From Paenibacillus sp. JNUCC-31 (GTDB lineage Bacteria > Bacillota > Bacilli > Paenibacillales > Paenibacillaceae), in the NCBI RefSeq assembly GCF_014844075.1, contig NZ_CP062165.1:4650001-4714000 (forward strand): a DNA stretch of 64,000 nucleotides, written 5' to 3'. This document shows positions 1 to 9,683 of the stretch, in pieces. The position numbers and the translations under genes are program-made. The notes beneath the pieces are model-generated. The model saw only the letters and a list, made by a program, of their open reading frames with translations, was not told the DNA's origin and made no database searches. Within the stretch, counting starts at the first letter, position 1. Every line of letters begins with the position of its first letter.

Positions 1-1
1 C

Positions 2-1099
2 GGTATCGCCCTGGATTATTCCGGTGCGAGCCATGATGCTGCCGTTTATCATGCTTCTCGGACGGACGGCGCAAGAGGCGGAGGATTGGGCTTGAACGGT
101 TTGTCAAGCTACATGAAGCTTCCGGATCGGATGCTGAAAGGAGCCCAGGACTTCACCTTCTCCGCATGGGTAAACGTGGCCGGGAGTCCGGCTGCCTCAT
201 CCTCCGGCAACTCTGATATAAACGCAGCCAACGTGCGCATTTTCGATTTTGGCTCACGCCCAGGCAAATCCATGGCGTTATCCATCGAAGCTGGCGGAAC
301 GTTACGCTTGACGGCACCGGGCCCGCAGGGGACCGGAGCCGTGAACATTTCTGGCAGCGGCGTAACATCCGGACAATGGCATCATGCGGCGGTCACCGTA
401 TCTGGAAGCACGGCAATCCTTTACCTGGATGGGGCTGAGCTGGCCAAGACCTCGGATGTGAATCCAGGCAGCATCCGATCCCTTCTGAATGGGGCGAACA
501 AGTATATCGGAAAGTCCGGGACGAACGAACATTATTTTGCCGGAAGTCTCGATGAAATCAAGCTCTATTCGCGTGCGCTGCTTGCGGCCGATATCGCCGC
601 TCTTGCCGCGGATAAACCATCTCCGCCCGTTGTCGAACCGCCGGGACCGATAAATCCAAACGTAGCGGTTGAAGGAAACGTTACGGCCTCCTACGTCTCG
701 CCTTGGGAAAGCCTGGTGGGACTAAATGATGAATACGAGCCGACGAGCTCGGCGGACAGGGGGCACCCGATCTACGGGAACTGGGATACCCGTGGGACCG
801 AGCAGTGGGTGCAGTATGATTTTGACCGGCCGTTTACCCTCTCGTCAAGTGAGGTATACTGGTTTGCCGATCATGACGGGATCGATCTGCCAGCGTCGTT
901 TTACATCCAGTATTGGACGGGAACCGATTGGGTGAAGGTGCCTGATCCTTCCGAATATGGCGTTCTTCCGGATCAATATAATGTGACCTCCTTCGATCCG
1001 GTAACAACGACGAAAATCCGCCTAACCATGAAGGCCAAGGCAACGACATCCACAGGCATTCAACAGTGGAAGGTGATTGGAACATCCACAAGCGAATAG
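2..1099 (+). CDS. Secreted LamG/discoidin-type carbohydrate-binding protein, C-terminal part (5' end outside window)
   Basis: The frame is open from the first base, so the gene begins upstream of the window and only about 365 C-terminal residues are seen. The first part reads as a LamG/concanavalin-like beta-sandwich: it contains the GLGLNGLSSY strand, a WHHAAVTVSG motif and a final SLDEIKLYSRAL strand, which are typical of LamG_3 modules. After a Pro-rich linker a second beta-rich module (around bases 650-1095) resembles the discoidin-like tail found on many Paenibacillus secreted glycosidases, with WDTRGTEQWVQYDF near its start. Such modules bind glycans. The catalytic domain is presumably upstream; since the next gene is GH127, a secreted arabinan-active enzyme is possible, but that is inference. 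No in-window start codon should be used. Confidence 0.75.
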   Translation, partial: GIALDYSGASHDAAVYHASRTDGARGGGLGLNGLSSYMKLPDRMLKGAQDFTFSAWVNVAGSPAASSSGNSDINAANVRIFDFGSRPGKSMALSIEAGGTLRLTAPGPQGTGAVNISGSGVTSGQWHHAAVTVSGSTAILYLDGAELAKTSDVNPGSIRSLLNGANKYIGKSGTNEHYFAGSLDEIKLYSRALLAADIAALAADKPSPPVVEPPGPINPNVAVEGNVTASYVSPWESLVGLNDEYEPTSSADRGHPIYGNWDTRGTEQWVQYDFDRPFTLSSSEVYWFADHDGIDLPASFYIQYWTGTDWVKVPDPSEYGVLPDQYNVTSFDPVTTTKIRLTMKAKATTSTGIQQWKVIGTSTSE

Positions 1100-1110
1100 G
1101 GGGGCATGAC

Positions 1111-3420
1111 ATGGGTTTGGTTAAAGAGGATGAAAGCATCGTAATCAAGGATATGGAGACGCTGTATTTAGGCAATCTGGCCACGGTGGAATTCGACCTC
1201 CGCTTGCCCCTGGAAGGGAAATACGGCTCAAAAATCAACTGGACATCAGGGGATTCCCGCTTTCTCCATGACGACGGTACGGTAACCCGGCCGAAATACG
1301 GCATTGGCAAACGCACAGTTCCGCTGCGCGCAACGTTTCGATATGGCGATTGCATCAAGGAAAAAGTCTTTGAAGTGACCATTTTGGAGGAAAAGAATCA
1401 AATTCGGGTGTCACGGATTTATCCGATACTGCTGAAAGAGGAAAAGGGGCGGCCGTTTTATTTGCCGACGGTCGCCGTGGTCGAAACGACCGAGGGCGAG
1501 ATCATTTCCCATGCGGTGGATTGGGAACAGGGGGAGGCATGCATTGTCGATGAGCCCGGTCCTATCATGTTTAAAGGGGTCCTGAAAGACACGGCGATTC
1601 CGGTAAGTGCGGAAGTTTGGATGGCAGCCGGGCAGCTTGAACGGGAAACGATGGACACCACTCCTGCCGTGCACGGCTTTCCCGCTGATGCGGTAGCGCT
1701 GAAGGACGGGACCGTCTTTAAAGCGGCTCAGGACAGAAGCCTGGTCTTTTTGAGAAATGTCAATGACGACCAGATGTTATATAATTTCAGGGCTGCCGCC
1801 GGACTGGATACACGCGGAGCTCCGGAAATGACCGGTTGGGATTCGCCCGACTGCTTGCTGAGGGGGCATACGACCGGGCACTATCTGTCCGCGCTGGCAT
1901 TGTGCTATGCGACTTCGGGGGATGAGGACATCAAGCGGAAGGCAGAGTACATGATCGCTTCGCTGGAAGAATGCCAGCAGGCTTTTGCAGGCCAATCCGG
2001 AATTCATGCCGGCTTCCTCAGCGGTTACACAGAGGAACAATTTGACCAGTTGGAGAAGTTTACCCGCTATCCGGAAATATGGGCTCCTTACTACACCCTG
2101 CACAAGATCTTTGCCGGGTTGCTGGACTGCTACCGCCATTTGGGAATTCGTACGGCGCTGACGATCGCCGATCAGCTTGGCGACTGGGTGTATCATCGTT
2201 TGAACAGGCTCCCTAACCGCGTGCTCAAAACCATGTGGAGCATGTACATCGCCGGCGAATTTGGCGGCATGAACGAATCGCTTGCCGAGTTATACTCCAT
2301 GACGCATAAGCCCGAACATCTGGCGGCGGCCAACCTGTTTGAAAACGATCGTCTGTTTGTCCCGCTGCGCGCGGGTATTGATGCCCTTGGCGGCCTCCAT
2401 GCCAACCAGCATATCCCTCAGGTCATCGGCGCCCTGAAAATATTCCAGGCTACCGGGGAGAAGGTGTATTACGACATGTCCCGTTTTTTTTGGCAGGCCG
2501 TTACGAGTTCGCATATCTATTCGATCGGCGGCACGGGAGAAGGCGAAATGTTCCGGCAGCCAGACAGAATTGGAGAGTGTCTCAGCGATAGAACCGCGGA
2601 AACTTGCGCCTCGTACAACATGCTGAAATTGACGAAGGAATTGTTTGTGTATCATCCGGCAACGGAATATATGGATTATTACGAGCGTACGATGTTTAAT
2701 CACATTTTGGCCTCCTGCGATCATCAACCGACGGGAGGCAGCACGTATTTCATGCCGTTGGCACCCGGCAGGACAAAGTCTTTTGACGTAGCGGGGAATA
2801 CCTGCTGCCATGGCACCGGATTGGAGAACCATTTTAAATATTCGGAGGCGATTTATCATTACGATGAATCCGCGCTATATGTTAATTTGTTGATCCCTTC
2901 GACCCTCCATTGGCGGGAACGGCAGGTGAAGCTGGCGCTGGACGCGGAGCGATACGATCCAGGTAAAGTGACGCTGCGGGTGGAGGGGACAGGGGCTTTT
3001 ACATTGAAGATTCGTCGTCCTTACTGGGCCGGGCCGGATTGCGGAATGGAGATCAACGGCCAGCCAGCCGACATGGCTAACGACCCTGAAGGGTATATGT
3101 GCATCAGACGGGATTGGCAGGATGGAGACGAGATCAAGCTTTTCTTCGACTGCAGGCTCCGCGTGGAAACGGCGCCGGATCGGAAGGAACTGGTGTCTCT
3201 TGCGTATGGGCCGTACATTTTGGCTGCGCTCTCTGAAGAAAGTGACTATTTGCGGCTTCAGCTGCGCGAAGATGCCCTTCAGGAAAGTTTCACCAAGGAA
3301 ACCGGGCCGCATGGGTTCGCTTTCCGCTATGCCGAGGATGATTTGTTGTTCATTCCACTTGCGAATGTGTTTCACGAACGATATCACGTGTATATTGAAC
3401 GGGACACGATGCTGCAGTAG
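1111..3420 (+). CDS. GH127 beta-L-arabinofuranosidase family protein (DUF1680)
   Basis: 769 residues, no signal peptide, so probably cytoplasmic. The start is ATG 1111, preceded by a GGGGGG ribosome site; an earlier in-frame ATG at 1066 lies inside the preceding gene and has no good site. The N-terminal ~150 residues look like an atrophied Ig-like module. The catalytic (alpha/alpha)6 barrel follows, with GWDSPDCLLRGHTTGHYLSA, GGTGEGEMF, ETCASYNMLKL and NTCCHGTGLENHFKYSEAIY. In the family, Glu and Cys of E-T-C and both Cys of C-C-H-G bind zinc, and one of these Cys is the nucleophile; all are present. The last ~200 residues are beta-sandwich. Family enzymes release beta-L-arabinofuranose from arabino-oligosaccharides. 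It lies 11 bases behind the LamG/discoidin gene, so they probably share a transcript. Exact substrate is inferred. Confidence 0.9.
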   Translation: MGLVKEDESIVIKDMETLYLGNLATVEFDLRLPLEGKYGSKINWTSGDSRFLHDDGTVTRPKYGIGKRTVPLRATFRYGDCIKEKVFEVTILEEKNQIRVSRIYPILLKEEKGRPFYLPTVAVVETTEGEIISHAVDWEQGEACIVDEPGPIMFKGVLKDTAIPVSAEVWMAAGQLERETMDTTPAVHGFPADAVALKDGTVFKAAQDRSLVFLRNVNDDQMLYNFRAAAGLDTRGAPEMTGWDSPDCLLRGHTTGHYLSALALCYATSGDEDIKRKAEYMIASLEECQQAFAGQSGIHAGFLSGYTEEQFDQLEKFTRYPEIWAPYYTLHKIFAGLLDCYRHLGIRTALTIADQLGDWVYHRLNRLPNRVLKTMWSMYIAGEFGGMNESLAELYSMTHKPEHLAAANLFENDRLFVPLRAGIDALGGLHANQHIPQVIGALKIFQATGEKVYYDMSRFFWQAVTSSHIYSIGGTGEGEMFRQPDRIGECLSDRTAETCASYNMLKLTKELFVYHPATEYMDYYERTMFNHILASCDHQPTGGSTYFMPLAPGRTKSFDVAGNTCCHGTGLENHFKYSEAIYHYDESALYVNLLIPSTLHWRERQVKLALDAERYDPGKVTLRVEGTGAFTLKIRRPYWAGPDCGMEINGQPADMANDPEGYMCIRRDWQDGDEIKLFFDCRLRVETAPDRKELVSLAYGPYILAALSEESDYLRLQLREDALQESFTKETGPHGFAFRYAEDDLLFIPLANVFHERYHVYIERDTMLQ

Positions 3421-3431
3421 GAGGAGAAATA

Positions 3432-3459
3432 GCGCACACTTTTGCAGTGTGCGTTTTTT
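3432..3459 (+). terminator. Rho-independent terminator after GH127 gene
   Basis: Eight-base stem CGCACACT/AGTGTGCG with a five-base loop followed by six T, 12 bases after the GH127 stop. Confidence 0.85.
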
Positions 3460-3508
3460 ATATTTGAACTTGAGCTTCATATAAGCCCATTGATTTTGGA
3501 GGGCATTA

Positions 3509-4696
3509 TTAATTCGTGGTCATCGTAGAGGCTCCGAAATCTTCAATGTCCACCTTCACCTCAAAGGTCACGGGTACGGTTGCAAAGACTTGATCCCAAT
3601 GGTCCTTCACTTGCTCCCACATATCGGGGTGTTGAATTCGCAAGGCTTGGCCCATATGTGCTACCTCCACCCGCATTTTTTTCATCTTGGATACCGTTTG
3701 CTGTGCCAGCTCCTTGATCTTGTCCTGAACAGCATCTGCTTCTTCGTGCAGTGTCTGATCCTTCATTTTATTTGCATCAGAAACAAAGCTTTCAGAAAGG
3801 CGACCCACGGATGAAATCTTCACATGGAACGAAATGTCGTTTTTATTAACGTGAGCCTGAATATTACTTTTTGCCGATTTGATCTCATAGACGAAATCCC
3901 GTTGCGAACGGGAATCGGTACCTTTTACAATCCCACCTGTCAAATCTCCTGTAATCCATTGCAATCCTTCTACATCCATTTTACTCAGATATCCTGCATA
4001 TTTTTGCGTGTTCCCCCTGATAACCCCTGCACCAAATAGTGTGATTCCATCCCTAATCCTGATGACGTTGGGTAACACGAAGCTGGATCTCGATTTTAGC
4101 GGTCCGATCACTTTGGCGAGAGTTACGGGCTTGACAAGACGATTGGTGTGGCTGCGGTTGTCAAAAAGATCTTTCAGCATGAAGGCGGGCGTTTTCCCCG
4201 AGCTCATTTCCTTGAACACATCGCTTGCTGTACCGGTGCTTGTTAAGAGCAGAATACTCAGTCGAATGTCGTTATCCGCCAAATAAAAATCCAATAGTTC
4301 CTGAAGGGGGACTTTTTGAAGTAATTCCGAACTAATGATAATGGTTTTAAGGTGAAATCCTGCCGGAGACTGATTGCTGAGATAGGATTCTCTTGTCATT
4401 TCCATGATTGAATCGCCAAGCTCTTCTTCATTATAAAACTTGTTTCCCTGTGAAGGAGAGCCTGAACTGCTTCCCTCTTCCGGAAGAACAAACTGAACAG
4501 TTCTTCGAATCTGATATTTCGGATGTTGTTGCCGGGTTTCTCGGACCGACGTCTCCGTTTTCTGAGGTTCGGCATCCAACGCAATGCCTGCTTCCAAATT
4601 CCTCTCCTCAATGGGGGAACTGCTCCAGCAGCCAGCAAGCAGGAAGCAACATGTAATCATGCAGGTGTATCTCAAGCAACGCTTCCAACTCTTCAT
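3509..4696 (-). CDS. Ger(x)C family spore germination lipoprotein
   Basis: 395 residues. The start at 4696 overlaps the upstream permease stop in an ATGA arrangement, and it begins directly with a lipoprotein signal (charged KSWKRCLR, hydrophobic stretch, lipobox LLAGC), so the longer frame reaching 4747 is rejected. The mature part follows the Ger(x)C pattern: an N-terminal domain with EERNLEAGIALDAE and a C-terminal domain ending in VPVTFEVKVDIEDFGAS. This is the C subunit of a GerA-type nutrient receptor in the spore inner membrane. It is the last gene of the A-B-C operon. The germinant cannot be read from sequence. Confidence 0.92.
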   Translation of the reverse strand: MKSWKRCLRYTCMITCCFLLAGCWSSSPIEERNLEAGIALDAEPQKTETSVRETRQQHPKYQIRRTVQFVLPEEGSSSGSPSQGNKFYNEEELGDSIMEMTRESYLSNQSPAGFHLKTIIISSELLQKVPLQELLDFYLADNDIRLSILLLTSTGTASDVFKEMSSGKTPAFMLKDLFDNRSHTNRLVKPVTLAKVIGPLKSRSSFVLPNVIRIRDGITLFGAGVIRGNTQKYAGYLSKMDVEGLQWITGDLTGGIVKGTDSRSQRDFVYEIKSAKSNIQAHVNKNDISFHVKISSVGRLSESFVSDANKMKDQTLHEEADAVQDKIKELAQQTVSKMKKMRVEVAHMGQALRIQHPDMWEQVKDHWDQVFATVPVTFEVKVDIEDFGASTMTTN

Positions 4697-5790
4697 GGAG
4701 AATTCACCCGCCAACGTGAAATGAGAAGCAACAGCACAGGCAAGCATGAGAACAAGACCAGATTGGCCTTACCCATGTATGCTCCCAGAGCAAAAACTTC
4801 GTTGATGTCTTTAGGCAACTGGGAAATGAGACAAATGAACGGCAAAATCAGAAACATGCTTATCCTGTAGGATAAATTGAAAATTTGGGAAACGCCTAAG
4901 GCTGCAGAGTAGAAAATAATTGTGAATATAGAAAAAATCTGTAATATCCAGATCGCCAAGAGCAGGGATTCGAATCGTTCCAGCAGGAGGTCTTCGAATT
5001 CCACGCTGCGGGCAAGATCGAAGAACGGCCAGGTGCGCGTCAAAACCCCGTCCAGGGAAAATACCCCAATACAGATGATTACGGCTGACGTATAAAAGAT
5101 AACGGCAAGGCCGATTCCCCAGCTCATGACTTTAGCTGCTTTTTTGGGAGCCTGCATCTGACTCAATATGAACAGGAAACATTCGCTTCCGCTGAAGGCG
5201 AGTGTAGTGGATGGAATGCCTTTCATGATCGGTGTCCATCCCTTGGCAACGAGGGGACGAAGATTATTCATATCGAAAGCGGTAGACCCCAAAAAACAGA
5301 TAAGAATAAGAACGGTTATGGATATGGGAATAATAATCTGGCATAATTTCCCGATTGTGCTGATACCCTCCATGCACAAGTACAGAGATATCCAGACAAA
5401 GCAAGCCAATATAGCCCATCCTGGTGTGCCCTCCAGAAGATAGAAGGAAGCCATTTCTTCCATAGACCTTAACTCATAACTGGCAAGATGAATGTAATAA
5501 AGAACGACAACAAGTCCGATGCATTTTCCGATAAGCTTACCAGTGATTTGTTGTACGTATTCATAGAAGGTGAAATGCGGATATCGCTGGCCGAGCAAGA
5601 TAATGATCCAGGCTGTGCAGAAGCTGAATATGCCCCCCAGAACAACCGATATCCATGCGTCGGCAGTGTTTACTTTGCTAATTATCTCCCTTGGCAGGGT
5701 AAACAATTCCGCTCCAATCATGAAACAAAGAATAAGCGCTAGCGTCTGTAACGTGGTTAACTGTTTCGTTTCAGGAATTCCGGCTGACAT
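4693..5790 (-). CDS. GerB family spore germination permease
   Basis: 365 residues, polytopic, about ten hydrophobic segments; it belongs to the endospore germination permease group (2A0309/GerAB, APC superfamily). The N-terminus with LILCFMIGAELFTLPREI is characteristic. It is the B subunit of a GerA-type receptor and, in characterised systems, carries the germinant binding site. A ribosome site AAAGGAG (about 5800-5806) precedes ATG 5790. It starts 19 bases after the A-subunit stop and its stop overlaps the C-subunit start, so the three genes are one translationally coupled unit. Confidence 0.92.
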   Translation of the reverse strand: MSAGIPETKQLTTLQTLALILCFMIGAELFTLPREIISKVNTADAWISVVLGGIFSFCTAWIIILLGQRYPHFTFYEYVQQITGKLIGKCIGLVVVLYYIHLASYELRSMEEMASFYLLEGTPGWAILACFVWISLYLCMEGISTIGKLCQIIIPISITVLILICFLGSTAFDMNNLRPLVAKGWTPIMKGIPSTTLAFSGSECFLFILSQMQAPKKAAKVMSWGIGLAVIFYTSAVIICIGVFSLDGVLTRTWPFFDLARSVEFEDLLLERFESLLLAIWILQIFSIFTIIFYSAALGVSQIFNLSYRISMFLILPFICLISQLPKDINEVFALGAYMGKANLVLFSCLPVLLLLISRWRVNSP

Positions 5791-5809
5791 CAGGAATGCT
5801 CCTTTCCAT

Positions 5810-7504
5810 CTAATCTTTGCGTTTGGATTCCTTGGGCTTGAGCACCTCGGGACGATATTTCATGAATTGCAGAGGTACACGGATTACATAGTCTTTCCAG
5901 TCTTTCAAGGACTGGGGAACGGCCAGATTGACATAAGAAATGCCGAAGCTTTTCAGCTTGAGCATATGGACGGTCAGGAAGAGAAAAGACATGATTACAC
6001 CATACAATCCGAACATCGCAGCGCTAAACATAATTGGAAAACGCAGCAGGCGCATGGATAACCCTGCGCTGTACATTGGCGTCGCAAAGGAACAGATGGC
6101 TGTCACGGCAACGACAATGACCAAAATGGGACTGACGATTCCTGCATTTACCGCAGCCTGTCCAATGATCAGTCCACCTACGATTCCCATGGCGGGACCG
6201 ATAGGTTTAGGAAGTCGCAGTCCTGCTTCGCGCAATACTTCAATGGCGATTTCCATGATCAGCGCCTCAATGAGTGTCGAAAAGGGAACGCCTTTCCTTG
6301 TGGCGATGATGGAAACAACCAATTTGGTTGGAATCAGGCCGGGATGAAACGAAATAAATGAAATGTACAGGGAAGGAGCGAAAAGGGAAATGAACGTGCA
6401 GACAAAACGAAGAATGCGGATCAGCGAGCTAGGAAGCCAGCGTTCATAATAATCCTCCGGGGATTGTAACATCATGGCATAGGTGACGGGCATTAACAGC
6501 GCATAGGAAGAACCATCCAACAATATGGCTACTCGACCTTCCAGCAAGGAACTCATAACCCGGTCAGGGCGTTCTGTATTTTGTATTTGGGCAAATGGAC
6601 TCAAAAAATTGTCCTCGATGAGCTGTTCCACATAACCGTTCTCCAATACTTCATCCACATCAATGGTTCTTATACGCCGTTTGACCTCTGCCACCAACTC
6701 TTCATTGGCAATATCCTTGAAATATATAACCATCAACTTTTTTTGCACCCGCTTACCGACTTGATAGGACGTCATGGCAAGGCTTTTATTTTCTCCGTGT
6801 CTGCGCAACATGGCCGTATTGTCGCTTAACGTTTCGGTGAAGCCGATTCTTGGTCCGCGAAGAACGGCTTCTGAGATGGGTTCCTCTACAGAACGGGTCT
6901 GGCCGCGAGAGCTTCCCAACAGCAGGGCACCTGGCATGCCTTCAACTAACAGCATGGTAGAACCGAACAGGACTTTTCGTAATGCTTGATGGACATCGAC
7001 GATCCACTCGGTCTCCGAAATCAACAAGACTTGTTGCACAAGGTAATCCTCTAGCTTTTCATTTCTAATATGTTCATCTGTTAAGGGCTTACTTGCCCAG
7101 TCCAGAAGCGGCTTTAATATATTCTGGTCGAGTCCCGGTTTGTCGGTAAGGCCGTCCACAAAAAACAAGATGCCTCTGGCTTTCAAATTTTGGAGAAAGA
7201 TCGTTCTCTCGTTGACATCATCCATATCCAGAGCAGTTTTCCTGAATTTGTCCAGGTTAAGTTGATAGTCATCCGTATAAGAAAGTATTTCCTCATCTGA
7301 TGCTGTCCGCGTATCGCCCGAGTCGAGTCCACGTTGGTCTTCCCGTTGTATTTCCTCTAATTTTTGTTTTCTTTGGCTATAAGCCCCATCAAATATTTTA
7401 ATCTGTCTGATGGTGAGTAGAATGAGCAGTGGAACAGCCGAAAGAAAAAAGACTTCCATTAGCACTCCCCATTTAGGTAAATGGTTCAGGATGAATTGTG
7501 GCAT
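5810..7504 (-). CDS. GerA family spore germination protein (A subunit)
   Basis: 564 residues. The start at 7504 has GGAGG seven bases upstream; the longer frame from 7573 has no such site. The N-terminal half is a cytoplasmic domain with an acidic stretch; the central motif GRVAILLDGSSYALLMPVTY is a signature of the GerA family (usually GRVAILVDGTPFVL), and the C-terminal half has four to five membrane segments including GLRLPKPIGPAMGIVGGLIIG. It is the A subunit of a nutrient receptor in the spore inner membrane. First gene of the A-B-C operon, expected to be transcribed in the forespore, but I could not identify a convincing sigma-G promoter by eye. Confidence 0.93.
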   Translation of the reverse strand: MPQFILNHLPKWGVLMEVFFLSAVPLLILLTIRQIKIFDGAYSQRKQKLEEIQREDQRGLDSGDTRTASDEEILSYTDDYQLNLDKFRKTALDMDDVNERTIFLQNLKARGILFFVDGLTDKPGLDQNILKPLLDWASKPLTDEHIRNEKLEDYLVQQVLLISETEWIVDVHQALRKVLFGSTMLLVEGMPGALLLGSSRGQTRSVEEPISEAVLRGPRIGFTETLSDNTAMLRRHGENKSLAMTSYQVGKRVQKKLMVIYFKDIANEELVAEVKRRIRTIDVDEVLENGYVEQLIEDNFLSPFAQIQNTERPDRVMSSLLEGRVAILLDGSSYALLMPVTYAMMLQSPEDYYERWLPSSLIRILRFVCTFISLFAPSLYISFISFHPGLIPTKLVVSIIATRKGVPFSTLIEALIMEIAIEVLREAGLRLPKPIGPAMGIVGGLIIGQAAVNAGIVSPILVIVVAVTAICSFATPMYSAGLSMRLLRFPIMFSAAMFGLYGVIMSFLFLTVHMLKLKSFGISYVNLAVPQSLKDWKDYVIRVPLQFMKYRPEVLKPKESKRKD

Positions 7505-7850
7505 CACAAGGCCTCCATTTCCAGAATATCCACGTTGGTTAATAGAGTTGCCAAACATAACAAAATAATGCATTACTAAGGGGCAATACGTATTGTACCC
7601 ATTTGCAGTCCTGATTTAGGCACGCTGCTCCGTTTTTTTTATCATAGATCGATGTTCCCATGTCCATTTCAGGTTAATAATGAGAAGGAAAGTAAGATAT
7701 TAACGATTTGATGATGCAAAATGCGATATAATAAGCGTATTGGATACGTGAAATTTTACATAGAATGATGGAATGAGACTAACGGAGCTGGCTGCGTGGA
7801 CACAAAAAAATGAGTCACGGTAACAAGCGCTCCGGGCCGGAGGAATGGTA
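7505..7850. other. Divergent intergenic region between germination operon and ABC exporter
   Basis: 346 bases without a gene. A TATAAT hexamer sits at 7727-7732 facing the exporter genes, but no matching -35 box is visible at 16-18 bases, so it is only a weak promoter candidate. No inverted repeat or coding remnant was recognised. Confidence 0.4.
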
Positions 7851-9683
7851 ATGATCAAGCTGTTGTACTACTTGAAGAAGTATCGAGTCGCCGCCATCGC
7901 AGCACTGGTCATGATGCTGATTGAATTGACGGTCGAATTGGCGCAACCCTATCTGATCTCGAAGATCATTGATAACGGTATCCAGCAAGGAGATCTATCG
8001 GTAGTTTGGCTATGGGGTGGGGTGCTCGTGGGCAGTGCCGTCGTGGCGTTTGCCGCGGGAATTGCAAGCTCGTTTTTTGCGTCCCATGCAAGTCTTGGCT
8101 TCGGGTACGATTTGCGGGAGAAGCTGTATGACAAAGTGCAAGCGCTCTCTTATGCCGTCTTTAACCGTTTTTCTACATCTTCCCTGATTACCCGATTGAC
8201 CGGGGACGTTACACAGGTGCAGGATACGATCTTTATGAGTCTGCGATTCATGACGCGTGTGCCGCTCGTAGTGATTGGCAGCATGATCATGGCGGTTGTG
8301 GTAAATCCGAGGCTGGGTCTGCTGCTCGTGGTGATGGTGCCTGTATTACTTGTGGTTGTCGTCTGGATGATCAAAAAGGCGGCGCTGCTGTTTCGCAATG
8401 TGCAGCGCAGACTGGATGCCGTGAACGGAGTCATCCAGGAAAATCTGACAGGCATTCGGCTGATCCGTGTCTTCGTACGGATGGGCCATGAGATTGAACG
8501 CTTTGCCACATACAGCGGCAAACTGATGAAAGGCACGATCTCCGCGCTGCGCCTGACGGAGACAACGATGCCATTCATGCTGCTCATGATGAATGGTTGT
8601 ATCATCGCCGTACTGTGGTTCGGACGACGTGATATCACTACCGGAAATGCAACCGTGGGTGAAGTCGTTGCAGTCATTAACTATCTGCTTCGGACCATTG
8701 GTGCCATGTCTGCACTGTCCTGGATTCTGGTAACCTTCTCCAGAGCGAGTGCTTCAGCACAGCGGCTTAATGAGGTTTTCGATACGGAGGATGTATCGGA
8801 AATGGCACAAGGTGAAGGGGGAGGGAAAGCCGAACAAACAGGACAGAAAACAAAGCAATCAACAGAGCAGCCAAGTCTTTCTTTAGAACCAGATCGTTCC
8901 GTACAAGCTGGGAAAGGAAATCCTGTTATCCAGGGTGCAGTTGATTTTCGGGGTGTGGGATTCAGCTATCCCAATAGTGAAATTACTGTCCTGGAAGATA
9001 TTACGTTCTCGGCGAACCGAGGAGAACGTATCGCCATCATGGGAGCGACAGGTTCGGGGAAATCCTCACTGGTTCAGCTCATTCCAAGACTTTATACCGA
9101 AGATCAGGGCAAGGTTCGTATTGATGGCAAAGACGCAGCTCGCCTGGATATTGCTTCACTGCGTGGAGCTATCGGTTATGTACCGCAGGAAGTGGTTCTC
9201 TTTACCGGATCGGTAAGAGATAACATCGCCTGGGGTCGGGAGGACGCAACGCTCGAAGAGATTAAGGAAGCAGCGCGGCGTGCCCAGATTCACGAGACCA
9301 TTGAGAAGTTGCCAAATGGCTACGATACACAGCTGGGTCAGCGGGGAGTCAATCTGTCGGGTGGACAGAAGCAGCGGCTCTCGATTGCCCGTGCATTGAT
9401 ACGTCGTCCGAGTATTTTGATACTGGATGACAGTACAAGTGCACTCGACGTGGCGACAGAAGCAAGGCTGCTTGATGCGCTGGAAGAACTGTCCTGTACA
9501 ACGTTCATTATTACGCAGAAGATCAGTTCAACCACCTCTGCGGATCTGATTCTGCTGCTGGACGATGGGCGTCTGATTGGTCAGGGGAAACATGAGGATT
9601 TGATGGATTCCTCCGAGCTGTATCGCCGAATCTATGAATCACAATACGGGGAGGGTACACCACATGTTCAAAGCATTCACTGA
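7851..9683 (+). CDS. ABC exporter half-transporter, subunit 1 (degenerate catalytic site)
   Basis: 610 residues: an N-terminal six-helix exporter domain, then a nucleotide-binding domain. ATG 7851 is chosen because the GGAGG at 7839-7843 is seven bases upstream; ATG 7845 is too close. Walker A GATGSGKSS lies near residue 398 and the signature LSGGQKQRLS near 501. The Walker B is LILDDSTSALD, with Asp where the catalytic Glu should be, and the switch His is replaced by Gln (FIITQKISS). A polar linker of about 45 residues, rich in Gly, Lys and Gln, joins the domains. This is the pattern of one half of a heterodimeric exporter of the YfiB/YfiC or BmrC/BmrD kind. The next gene overlaps by 20 bases and supplies the other half. 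Substrate (drug, lipid or peptide) is unknown. Confidence 0.9.
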   Translation: MIKLLYYLKKYRVAAIAALVMMLIELTVELAQPYLISKIIDNGIQQGDLSVVWLWGGVLVGSAVVAFAAGIASSFFASHASLGFGYDLREKLYDKVQALSYAVFNRFSTSSLITRLTGDVTQVQDTIFMSLRFMTRVPLVVIGSMIMAVVVNPRLGLLLVVMVPVLLVVVVWMIKKAALLFRNVQRRLDAVNGVIQENLTGIRLIRVFVRMGHEIERFATYSGKLMKGTISALRLTETTMPFMLLMMNGCIIAVLWFGRRDITTGNATVGEVVAVINYLLRTIGAMSALSWILVTFSRASASAQRLNEVFDTEDVSEMAQGEGGGKAEQTGQKTKQSTEQPSLSLEPDRSVQAGKGNPVIQGAVDFRGVGFSYPNSEITVLEDITFSANRGERIAIMGATGSGKSSLVQLIPRLYTEDQGKVRIDGKDAARLDIASLRGAIGYVPQEVVLFTGSVRDNIAWGREDATLEEIKEAARRAQIHETIEKLPNGYDTQLGQRGVNLSGGQKQRLSIARALIRRPSILILDDSTSALDVATEARLLDALEELSCTTFIITQKISSTTSADLILLLDDGRLIGQGKHEDLMDSSELYRRIYESQYGEGTPHVQSIH